From: Verrucomicrobiia bacterium
GTDB lineage: Bacteria; Verrucomicrobiota; Verrucomicrobiia; Limisphaerales; JAUIHU01
Reading direction: 5' to 3'
Assembly (NCBI GenBank): GCA_030432175.1
Contig: JAUIHU010000231.1
Location: 1-7,045, forward strand
DNA: 7,045 bases
The notes below the pieces were generated by a model. That model saw only the letters and a list, made by a program, of their open reading frames with translations, had not been told where the DNA came from and did no database searches. Positions 1 to 6,005 of the stretch are shown in pieces; position 1 is the stretch's first letter, and every line of letters begins with the position of its first letter. The position numbers were made by a program, and so were the translations under genes.

Positions 1-388
1 ACGGGATTACGCCGCCGTTTGGGATTCCACCATGGCGCGGATCTGGTTTCCTGCCGGACCTGAAGCTCCAGTTACAAAGGAGATTAAGGAATGGTTTGCG
101 CAGCGTAAAGAAGGACGCGTCTGCACCGAACAGGAATTGCGCGACTGGGGATGCTGGTTTCCGGACGGGCGTTATGGGGAACTGTTTTATCTTTTGAACA
201 ACGGAGTATTATTCGTGCCATCCTACATGAACCTGCACCGCGTTCCGGCCATGCATGGATATGATCCGGCCGAACCCGAAAGCGCTGCTGCCTGGCTAAC
301 GAGCCATCCGGTGGAGCAGGTCCCCCAGCGAATTGAGCAGATATTTAAAGTGATGAAATCTGCGGCAGAGAACGTCCAAAAGAGCTAG
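1..388 (+). CDS. AlkP-superfamily phosphohydrolase/nucleotide pyrophosphatase-like protein, C-terminal part (5' truncated)
   Basis: The frame is open from the left edge (codons begin at base 2) to a TAG at 386-388, so the gene starts outside the window; the ATG at 32 is internal. About 128 residues are visible. They open with RDYAAVWDSTMARIWFP and contain GELFYLLNNGVLFVPSYM followed by AMHGYDP. A late 'MHGY' after a hydrophobic 'G.L..LL..G...P' segment resembles the last metal-binding histidine region of predicted type I phosphodiesterase/nucleotide pyrophosphatase members of the alkaline phosphatase superfamily. Those enzymes are two-metal hydrolases of phosphate or sulfate esters. The nucleophile Thr/Ser and the other metal ligands would lie upstream, so substrate and localisation cannot be judged. 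No terminator follows the stop, and 132 bp separate it from the next gene. The superfamily call is fairly firm; the subfamily is not. Confidence 0.72.
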   Translation, partial: RDYAAVWDSTMARIWFPAGPEAPVTKEIKEWFAQRKEGRVCTEQELRDWGCWFPDGRYGELFYLLNNGVLFVPSYMNLHRVPAMHGYDPAEPESAAAWLTSHPVEQVPQRIEQIFKVMKSAAENVQKS

Positions 389-508
389 ACAATTTATTCT
401 ATCGGGTTAGTTCGCCTGGGATGATTCAAAACCGTTGTGAAATCGCTGGCGCCGCGTTAAGTTCTCCAAAAATTTATTTGAGCTTTGATCTTCAGGGATC
501 AGCCGAGC

Positions 509-517
509 AGGAAAGGA
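509..517 (+). promoter_or_regulatory. Ribosome binding site of the pentaheme cytochrome gene
   Basis: AGGAAAGGA lies a few bases before the ATG at 521. It decides between two in-frame starts: the ATG at 485, which would add 12 polar residues in front of the signal peptide and has no Shine-Dalgarno-like sequence, and the ATG at 521, which starts directly with a typical signal peptide. The start at 521 is preferred. Confidence 0.75.
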
Positions 518-520
518 ATC

Positions 521-2647
521 ATGAAGAGTTTATTGGGAAAAATACAATGGGTACAACCAGGGATTGTATTCGGGTTAACCGCTATTCTATTAGCTCCGGT
601 CAATGGTTTGGGGCAAAACGAGGAATCTGTCTCGAACGCCTCAGGAGTCGTGGCGCATTTTAAAACACAGGTGGAAGGCGCACAGATTCAGGAAGATTTT
701 CAGATCCTTCCAAATGCCTGGGTTTATGTTCCGGAAGGTCAACCGCCGACACCATTCTTACCGGCTGGACCTTTTGAAGTAACTCTGTCCGGATCTCTGG
801 ATGCGCCGTTGAGAAGCTTTTATCAGTTTGCTTTAGAAACCCGAGGCTCCGCCACACTGACAGTGAATGGTAAGGAAGTTCTGGAACATGAAAGTGATGG
901 TCAACTTTCTGATTTAACGAAATACACCCGCCTGAACAAAGGCGCGAACGAAATCACCATTCAGTTCAAAAGCCCTGAGTCCGGTCCGGCATCGGTTCGT
1001 TTCTACTGGGCTCCGCGCAAGAAGCCAATGGACTGGGCTCCAGATGATGCGTGGTCTCATGATCTTGAATTGGCTGGATTACCTGATGCCATGTCAAGGT
1101 TGCACGGTCGGGAACTGGTTCTGGAAAATCGCTGTCAGAACTGTCACTCCATGGATTTTTCAGGAACGCCCATTCCGGAGATGGCCATGAATGGTCCGGA
1201 GTTTACTGGAATCGGATCGCGTCGAGGTATGGACTGGATGGCGCGCTGGATCGAAGACCCGGAAGCCATGAGAGCGCAGGCAAAGATGCCGACGATTTTT
1301 CATGGAGAAAGCGCACAGAAAAATGCGCGATCCATTGCAGCCTTTCTGGCAACGCTAGGGGAATCAGAACCCGTAGAATTGACCTCAGACATCGTGGCTG
1401 ACGAAGCTGTCCTGACGGAGGGCAAGGAACTCTTCTCAGCTTTGCGATGTGTCAGTTGTCACCAGGCGCCGGGCATGAATCCAGAAGGAGAAACCGCGCT
1501 GAAGATTTCTCTCAACCACATCAACGCCAAGTTTCCTGAAGGACGTTTGGCGGAGTTTTTGCAACAACCGGACCGACACTATGAATGGATCCGGATGCCG
1601 CGGTTTCAATTTTCTGAAGAAGAAGCAGTCGCTGTTGCCGGTTTTCTCCGCGCCTCCGTACCTGCCGCTCCTGAAGTTGCATGGGAATCCGGTCCTGAGC
1701 TGGTGGAGGCAGGCAAAATTGCAATTCAGCAAAGCGGATGTTTGAACTGCCATAACGCTGGAGTACCCGGGTTGGATAACACAGCCATATTTGCATCCTG
1801 GAATGAACTTAACGACTGGGATAGCGGATGTTTGAATTCAGGTGAATCCGAAGGGAAAGCGCCAGAATTCACTATGGACACCGAATCGCTTCAATCGATT
1901 CAGACCTTTGCGAAACTGGGAGAATCGGCGGTGGTTTCATTGACTCAATCCATTCCCGTGGAGTCCGCCAAACGTCTCGCTGCTCAGTTGAATTGTGTGG
2001 AATGTCACCAACCATATGGGGATTTGCCACAGTTCTCGATCATGGGAGGCAAGCTGAAGCCTGAGTGGATGGAGCAGTTCATTGGGGGGCACATTGGACT
2101 GGATAAAAAGCCGCGCTACTGGATCACTGCCCGCATGCCTGGATTTCCAAAGTACGCTGGATTGTTGAGCCAGGGTCTGGCCATGCAACATGGATTACCA
2201 CCCGTGACTGCAGAAGAACAGGAAGAGATTGACACTGCTCAGGTGGAGATTTCTCAGCAGTTGGTATCCTCTGAAGGCGGATTCAATTGTATTTCCTGCC
2301 ACTCAATGGGCCAGTATGAAGCAAACGCAGTTTTTGAAAGCGCCGGGATCAACCTGGCTTACACCTATGATCGACTGCAGAAGGAATACTATTATCGCTG
2401 GATGCGCAATCCGTTGGAGATTGATTCCCGCACGAAGATGCCGGCCTTCTTTGCAACAGAGACCAGTCCTTTAGGAAGTGTGCTGGAAGGTTCTTCCCAG
2501 GCGCAGATGGATGCCCTTTGGCATTATATTCGAACGAAAGACGAGATGCCTGAGCCGATTGGGTATACGCCGCCTTCCGAAGAAACCTCAGAGTCTGAAG
2601 CGACGTCCTTTGACGATATTGACTTCGATAGTTTTGAAGATTTTTGA
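521..2647 (+). CDS. Secreted pentaheme c-type cytochrome with N-terminal PA14-like domain
   Basis: The 708-residue product begins with a signal peptide (Lys2 and Lys7, hydrophobic core around 14-27, likely cleavage near Gly31/Gln32). Residues about 45-166 form a beta-rich domain with 'GSATLTVNGKEV', 'LNKGANEITIQF' and 'ASVRFYWAP', the pattern of PA14-like carbohydrate-binding modules. Five CxxCH heme sites follow: CQNCH 205-209, CVSCH 310-314, CLNCH 407-411, CVECH 492-496 and CISCH 590-594. Modules 1, 2, 4 and 5 have a later K/R-M-P that fits the distal Met ligand (Met256, 359, 539, 640). Module 3 is short and lacks one, carrying a second GCLN (Cys437) instead. The C-terminus (687-708) is strongly acidic with spaced phenylalanines. 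Heme attachment requires export, so it should work in the periplasm or outside the cell in electron transfer. PA14-cytochrome fusions are familiar from PVC bacteria, with roles mostly unproven. No redox partner is adjacent, and a terminator suggests a single-gene transcript. Confidence 0.9.
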   Translation: MKSLLGKIQWVQPGIVFGLTAILLAPVNGLGQNEESVSNASGVVAHFKTQVEGAQIQEDFQILPNAWVYVPEGQPPTPFLPAGPFEVTLSGSLDAPLRSFYQFALETRGSATLTVNGKEVLEHESDGQLSDLTKYTRLNKGANEITIQFKSPESGPASVRFYWAPRKKPMDWAPDDAWSHDLELAGLPDAMSRLHGRELVLENRCQNCHSMDFSGTPIPEMAMNGPEFTGIGSRRGMDWMARWIEDPEAMRAQAKMPTIFHGESAQKNARSIAAFLATLGESEPVELTSDIVADEAVLTEGKELFSALRCVSCHQAPGMNPEGETALKISLNHINAKFPEGRLAEFLQQPDRHYEWIRMPRFQFSEEEAVAVAGFLRASVPAAPEVAWESGPELVEAGKIAIQQSGCLNCHNAGVPGLDNTAIFASWNELNDWDSGCLNSGESEGKAPEFTMDTESLQSIQTFAKLGESAVVSLTQSIPVESAKRLAAQLNCVECHQPYGDLPQFSIMGGKLKPEWMEQFIGGHIGLDKKPRYWITARMPGFPKYAGLLSQGLAMQHGLPPVTAEEQEEIDTAQVEISQQLVSSEGGFNCISCHSMGQYEANAVFESAGINLAYTYDRLQKEYYYRWMRNPLEIDSRTKMPAFFATETSPLGSVLEGSSQAQMDALWHYIRTKDEMPEPIGYTPPSEETSESEATSFDDIDFDSFEDF
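1733..1836 (+). repeat. 14-bp direct repeat, copies exactly 90 bp apart, within heme module 3
   Basis: AGCGGATGTTTGAA occurs at 1733-1746 and 1823-1836, both in the same reading frame and both encoding SGCLN. The first copy continues into the CLNCH heme site (Cys407); the second ends as CLNSG (Cys437) with no heme histidine. The 90-bp spacing equals exactly 30 codons. It may be a remnant of a local duplication or convergent coding of a structurally needed GCL motif. Confidence 0.7.
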
Positions 2648-2676
2648 TGGGTTCCATCGATGTTTCAGTTACGAAC

Positions 2677-2714
2677 AAACCGGGGCTGTCAATGTTACAT
2701 CCCCGGTTTTTTTT
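2677..2714 (+). terminator. Rho-independent terminator after the cytochrome gene
   Basis: AAACCGGGG at 2677-2685 pairs perfectly with CCCCGGTTT at 2701-2709. The 9-bp GC-rich stem has a 15-nt loop (with a possible 3-bp inner pairing, TGT/ACA) and is followed by an unbroken T run through 2714. It begins 30 bp after the TGA at 2645-2647. It separates the cytochrome transcript from the small secreted-protein gene downstream. On the opposite strand there is only a short A-tract/T-run equivalent, so it is mainly a rightward terminator. Confidence 0.88.
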
Positions 2715-2813
2715 GCGCCCGTTGCTTTGATTTATCGACATTTCTTTTCTAAGAAATCGGATTCAGGAGCGTTCTGATTTAAAGAGACTATTTGGTATCT
2801 GAATCTGAATGCT
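2715..2813 (+). other. Presumed promoter and leader region of the small secreted-protein gene
   Basis: This is 99 bp between the terminator and the ATG at 2814. It contains a 7-bp AT-rich inverted repeat (ATTTCTT 2740-2746 / AAGAAAT 2751-2757, 4-nt loop). I see no convincing -35/-10 pair; TTGCTT at 2722-2727 has no good partner at 16-18 bp. There is no clear Shine-Dalgarno sequence in the last 15 bases before the ATG. Because a strong terminator lies upstream, a promoter should be here, but it cannot be placed by eye. Confidence 0.3.
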
Positions 2814-3341
2814 ATGAAAACCTGGATGATTACTATTTTGTTGGGGGCTACTGTCTTGCATGCTCATAATGTCGATCGAAAGCTTATCACTGATACTGCC
2901 GATGAAGAGCCTTCTCTAAAGGATTTCCTGGAGCAAGTTGGCTATGACAATGAAAACACAGTGACTTTTCCCAAGCTGTCCTGGAAGCACATTCCAACAC
3001 TGCTGAAAATTGCTCGCAGCAAGGAAGTCCTCCATGAATTTCCCAGCAATCCTTTCTCGTCGCAGTCGCAGTCCCAATGCAGAGAGGGAATAGTCGCCTT
3101 GTGGTTGATTGAGGGTATCCGAAAAAAGGAAAAAGGAGGATATCCTTCGCTCAACCCATTACTACATCCACGTAAGAAATATAAACATCAGGAGGATCAG
3201 GATTGGGAAACGATTTCCACTCAATACCACCAGCGCGCGTACTGCCTTTATCAAAAATGGTGGAGGGAACATGGATCTGTTTCAGAAGCTGAAGCGGCAA
3301 AGATTGATCCACTCAAGGGATCTCCAATCAGTTGGTACTAA
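2814..3341 (+). CDS. Small secreted protein of unassigned function (DUF-type)
   Basis: The 175-residue product has a short signal peptide (MKTWMITILLGATVLHA, probable cleavage after Ala17) and a mixed alpha-type mature part. Distinctive segments are IPTLLKIA (60-67), FPSNPFSS (76-83), IVALWLIEGIR (93-103), YPSLNP (110-115), a tryptophan pair KWW (148-150) and a terminal IDPLKGSPISWY (164-175). This set ('dIP.LL..A', 'FP.NP.SS', 'ALW.IE.IR', 'PSLNP', 'WW', 'DPL...W') resembles a family of uncharacterised exported proteins; from memory it may be DUF4943, which I cannot confirm. No catalytic motif is visible, so no function is given. The ATG lacks an obvious ribosome binding site; an alternative start at Met5 would still leave a weak signal peptide. 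It follows the cytochrome on the same strand but beyond a strong terminator, so linkage is positional only. Confidence 0.75.
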   Translation: MKTWMITILLGATVLHAHNVDRKLITDTADEEPSLKDFLEQVGYDNENTVTFPKLSWKHIPTLLKIARSKEVLHEFPSNPFSSQSQSQCREGIVALWLIEGIRKKEKGGYPSLNPLLHPRKKYKHQEDQDWETISTQYHQRAYCLYQKWWREHGSVSEAEAAKIDPLKGSPISWY

Positions 3342-3350
3342 TCAACTACA

Positions 3351-3410
3351 GATTTCGCGGATCAGGAATTGGCAACACAGCAGAGAACTTCCGTGTAAAT
3401 CAGCGAAATC
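3351..3410. repeat. 8-bp perfect inverted repeat between convergent genes
   Basis: GATTTCGC at 3351-3358 is the exact reverse complement of GCGAAATC at 3403-3410, with 44 bp between them and a second weak pairing inside (GGAA 3365-3368 / TTCC 3389-3392). It fills most of the 87-bp gap between the two convergent stop codons. A shared bidirectional terminator would be expected at this position, but neither side has a T run and the loop is long, so this is only a candidate. Confidence 0.35.
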
Positions 3411-3428
3411 AGTATTTAGAATAAAACC

Positions 3429-4256
3429 TCAATGGATGAGTTTTTGTTTTTCAAGTTCGAGGGCTGCCCGAACTCTTTCAAACTCCTGAATCAGCGCCAC
3501 AAAAGTATTCTGGATAATCTCCCAGTTCTCCGTTTTGGCGCTTTCCTTGATGATGATGCAATGTCTGGACATGCCGGTGGCACCCATATTTCCGGAACTG
3601 CCGAGAATTCCATGAGCAGATTCTTCAATCTGCTGGACATTGCGAGAGTTGATTGCCTGACGAAGACGTTCGAATCGAGCTGGAACGTCTTCAATAAAAA
3701 GATCAGCAAGTTCAACCAAAGGGTGGACATCTCCGCCCAAATCCAATTCACGAATTTGGTCGAGCGCTTTTGGATCTATTGCAGGTTCCTGATTATCGTC
3801 AATAGGTTCTGGAATTGAAGAACTTGTTGCATTTTCAGAAGAAGCAACTCCATTGGAGTGAGACGCAGAGGCTCCAAATTCTACGATTGCTGAATCAATT
3901 GTTGATTGAAGCTCATCTAACTTCACCGGTTTGGTGATATAGTCGTCCATTCCTGACTCAATACACCTCTCTCGGTTACCTTCCAGCGTGTGCGCAGTGA
4001 CAGCGATTACCGGGATATGTCCTCCTTGCCGATCTTCTATTTGCCTGATTTGCTGGGTGGCAGCGTAACCATCCATCACCGGCATCTGGCAGTCCATCAG
4101 AATCAGGTCAAATTTCTCTGAGGTAAATGCATCAACAGCTTCTTTCCCATTGCTTACGACTTTGGATTCATGCCCCAACTTGCGAACCAGTCTCTGGGTC
4201 ACACGCTGGCTGACCATATTGTCTTCAACGATGAGAATATATTTACCTTCAGGCAT
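3429..4256 (-). CDS. Stand-alone response regulator receiver (REC) protein with C-terminal HPt domain
   Basis: The 275-residue product has two domains. Residues 5-125 are a canonical receiver: acidic Glu11/Asp12 in ILIVEDN, phospho-acceptor Asp55 in LILMDCQMPVMDG, switch Thr87 in VIAVTAHT and Lys109 in ITKPVK. A Ser/Pro/acidic linker (about 129-160) leads to an HPt domain (about 165-270) whose AHGILGSSGNMGA carries the expected phospho-His215. The usual motif is 'AH.LKGSS', but here the Lys position is Leu218. REC-HPt pairs normally form the tail of hybrid kinases (BarA/ArcB type). Here an in-frame TAA lies six codons before the ATG, so the protein is complete and free-standing with no kinase in view. 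There is no DNA-binding output domain, so it probably acts as a cytoplasmic phosphorelay intermediate. It lies 136 bp downstream of prmA on the same strand. A weak AAGG lies about 13 bases before the start. Confidence 0.9.
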   Translation of the reverse strand: MPEGKYILIVEDNMVSQRVTQRLVRKLGHESKVVSNGKEAVDAFTSEKFDLILMDCQMPVMDGYAATQQIRQIEDRQGGHIPVIAVTAHTLEGNRERCIESGMDDYITKPVKLDELQSTIDSAIVEFGASASHSNGVASSENATSSSIPEPIDDNQEPAIDPKALDQIRELDLGGDVHPLVELADLFIEDVPARFERLRQAINSRNVQQIEESAHGILGSSGNMGATGMSRHCIIIKESAKTENWEIIQNTFVALIQEFERVRAALELEKQKLIH

Positions 4257-4281
4257 TTGAGTTACTTTACCTTATAAGCGC

Positions 4282-4309
4282 CAAATATCTTCGGATCAGG
4301 GATAGTCAA
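4282..4309 (-). promoter_or_regulatory. Tentative sigma70-like promoter for the REC-HPt gene
   Basis: Reading leftward, TTGACT (4309-4304) matches the -35 consensus at five of six positions. It is followed after 16 bp by TATTTG (4287-4282), a poor -10. It sits about 25 bp before the ATG at 4256. The good -35, together with the 136-bp gap after prmA, supports separate expression, but the -10 is weak. Confidence 0.25.
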
Positions 4310-4392
4310 TTGTTTTCCCCTACGCCTAAAAACTATTACTTACCAGTATTTTGGGGCAAATCCAATAAAGATTTAATCAAATTACTCCCAAA

Positions 4393-5322
4393 TCAGAGGA
4401 TCTTGTTGAAACATCCTGACCTCCATTCACCCACTAATCTGGATTCCGTATTCGTCCAGCCCAATTCTTCAAATCGCTTCGCCACCTTGGCAAATTGAGA
4501 GTCAAGAATTCCGGACAAAATCAAAACTGAATCATCCTTGAGCCATTGTGTCAGAGTTAAAGCTTCATCCAACAAAACATCATAAATAACATTTGCGCAA
4601 ACAATATCAGAGCAGGCCCTGTACTGATTGGATGAACTCGCAGCGCTCAAGTCTTCGACTTTCCAGTTAATTGAGCTTTCAACCTTATTTAAAATCGCAT
4701 TTTCCCTGGCCACTCGGACTGCGTCCGGATCATTATCAAATCCGTGAACCGGGCTATATCCCAGTTTTGCGGCGGCAATCGCAAGAATGCCTGTCCCACA
4801 ACCAACATCCAGCATGGACCGTGATTCGCCTTTCAATGGACGCAACTCAGCGATTTTTTCCAGGCAATAATGGGTGGTCGGATGATTCCCTGTGCCGAAA
4901 CTTAGTCCTGGATCGATCTTGACGACGGCTTGTGAAGGTTTGGGAGGGGTATCAATCCATGTCGGTTGAATGAGCAACGCATCGCTGATTTCTATTGGAT
5001 GGAAATGTTTTTTCCATGAATTGGCCCAGTCTTCCCGCCTGACCTCTTCCACTTGTACTTCTGCGGTAAGTGTCGGCAAGCCTGCCTGATTGACGCCATT
5101 CACCAACTCGGTCCAAAGTTGATTCCACTCATCCAGATTGACCTCTCCCGGCTCAAGGTAAACATGCAGGGCATGTTGATCTTGCAAGGCGTCTGTCCAT
5201 AAGACGGGATTGGCTTCGGTCGCTTCCTGTAACAATGACTGCAACGCATCTTCTGATGCTGGATCCACTGGCATGACCAGGCGAATCATTGCGCTTGTTT
5301 CTTCTTTTCCGGACAAGCTCAT
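4393..5322 (-). CDS. prmA: Ribosomal protein L11 methyltransferase
   Basis: PrmA transfers methyl groups from S-adenosylmethionine to amino groups of ribosomal protein L11 in the cytoplasm. The 309-residue product is close to the usual size (about 290-315). An N-terminal substrate-recognition region (about 10-95) is followed by the characteristic linker EDWANSWKKHFHP (97-109). The family signature DPGLSFGTGNHPTT lies at 137-150. The Rossmann-fold motifs follow: LDVGCGTG (171-178, SAM binding), acidic FDND (195-198, ribose-binding strand end) and CANVIYDVLL (242-251, the 'AN' catalytic-loop equivalent), ending with LSGIL (269-273). The ATG at 5322 overlaps the upstream histidine phosphatase stop as ATGA and has a good GGAGG eight bases ahead; Met12 is a less likely start. 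No L11 gene is nearby, so the location is probably just housekeeping. The identification is firm. Confidence 0.95.
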   Translation of the reverse strand: MSLSGKEETSAMIRLVMPVDPASEDALQSLLQEATEANPVLWTDALQDQHALHVYLEPGEVNLDEWNQLWTELVNGVNQAGLPTLTAEVQVEEVRREDWANSWKKHFHPIEISDALLIQPTWIDTPPKPSQAVVKIDPGLSFGTGNHPTTHYCLEKIAELRPLKGESRSMLDVGCGTGILAIAAAKLGYSPVHGFDNDPDAVRVARENAILNKVESSINWKVEDLSAASSSNQYRACSDIVCANVIYDVLLDEALTLTQWLKDDSVLILSGILDSQFAKVAKRFEELGWTNTESRLVGEWRSGCFNKIL

Positions 5323-5335
5323 CGGAGATCCCTCC
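5319..5335 (-). promoter_or_regulatory. prmA ribosome binding site and ATGA start/stop overlap
   Basis: GGAGG (5335-5331) lies eight bases before the prmA ATG (5322-5320). That ATG overlaps the histidine phosphatase TGA (5321-5319) by the classic 4-base ATGA arrangement. The Shine-Dalgarno therefore sits inside the end of the upstream coding sequence. This supports the chosen prmA start and implies translational coupling of the two genes. Confidence 0.8.
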
Positions 5336-5960
5336 AGGGTGTGAAATTCAATAATTCAACAGTGTTATTATGTTCGGTCACATGAACTCGCGTCACACTG
5401 GCGTACTCCACTTCGAGTCCTGAAGTTGCCCGCACCGGAAGTCCATGTCCTTCCATCAAAATTGACAATGCCATTCGGATCACCCCGCCGTGGCAGACGA
5501 TGACCGCAGTCTTGCCATGGCTTTCCTTGAGGATTTGCTCGATTCCAGAACGTACTCTCCTTTCAAAATCTCCCATTTTTTCAGCGCCTTCCACACTCCC
5601 GGATTCCAGGGCGTCCATCCAGTCATGGGAAACTCCATGATCTTCGTAGACCTGTTTCCAGGATTTACCCGTCCAGATACCAAAATCGATCTCCCGAATT
5701 TGATCCACAATTTCATGTGGAATACCACGTTCAAGGACAGCTTTGGATCGTTCCATGATTGGAGCCAACGTTTGTCTAGCTCGTTTCATCGGACTGCAAT
5801 AAATGCGGTCCACGTTCAGTTCCTTCAAATACTCAGCCGTCTGTTCTGCCTGGCGGGCGCCGGTTGGTGAGAGATTCATATCGATGGTTCCGCCGAAGGT
5901 GAAATGATACTTCTCTTCCACTTCTCCGTGGCGGATCCAGTAAAGTTCAGTTACTTCCAT
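5319..5960 (-). CDS. Histidine phosphatase family (phosphoglycerate-mutase-like) protein
   Basis: The 213-residue cytoplasmic protein carries the branch-1 histidine phosphatase core. RHGE at 10-13 includes the phosphorylated His11. CSPMKRARQT (55-64) has the phosphate-pocket Arg60. REIDFGIWTG (89-98) has the likely acid/base Glu90. VCHGGVIR (155-162) has the second catalytic His157. The 'LSPTGARQAE' segment (30-39) is also typical. Such enzymes act on phosphosugars, alpha-ribazole phosphate (CobC), nucleotides or proteins, and the motifs do not separate these; no cobalamin gene is nearby to support CobC. The ATG at 5960 is preceded directly by an in-frame TAG, which fixes the start, although no clear ribosome binding site is seen. 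It lies 45 bp after the LolA-like gene and overlaps prmA by 4 bp. The family call is firm; the substrate is unknown. Confidence 0.9.
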   Translation of the reverse strand: MEVTELYWIRHGEVEEKYHFTFGGTIDMNLSPTGARQAEQTAEYLKELNVDRIYCSPMKRARQTLAPIMERSKAVLERGIPHEIVDQIREIDFGIWTGKSWKQVYEDHGVSHDWMDALESGSVEGAEKMGDFERRVRSGIEQILKESHGKTAVIVCHGGVIRMALSILMEGHGLPVRATSGLEVEYASVTRVHVTEHNNTVELLNFTPWRDLR

Positions 5961-6005
5961 CTACAGAATCGGTAGCCGCAGTTCAATGCTCTGTCCAGAA
6001 AGGAT

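Noticed and set aside
435..462. Promoter-like TTGTGA and TTAAGT pair upstream of the cytochrome
   Set aside because: It matches consensus at only about four and three of six positions; not better than background.
486..501. Small hairpin TGATC-TTCAGG-GATCA in the cytochrome leader
   Set aside because: A 5-bp stem is expected by chance; there is no T tract and no sign of a riboswitch fold.
421..663. Open rightward frame overlapping the cytochrome start
   Set aside because: It lies mostly inside the well-supported cytochrome gene and its leader, has no ribosome binding site and shows no recognisable protein pattern.
2349..2741. Leftward frame of 130 codons crossing the cytochrome 3' end and the terminator
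   Set aside because: It runs through both the fifth heme module and a strong terminator hairpin, with no motif or ribosome binding site of its own.
3058..3075. Short tandem repeat TCGCAG coding Ser-Gln in the small secreted protein
   Set aside because: Only two exact copies plus a degenerate third; too short to mean more than local codon repetition.
3432..3818. Open rightward frame of 128 codons antisense to the REC-HPt gene
   Set aside because: The opposite strand encodes textbook REC and HPt motifs throughout; this frame is a shadow of that coding sequence.
4348..4395. Possible leftward terminator after prmA (TTTGGG/CCCAAA pairing with an inner AAATC/GATTT stem)
   Set aside because: The outer stem is only 6 bp with a 31-nt loop and is followed by no T run on the - strand, so it is not convincing.
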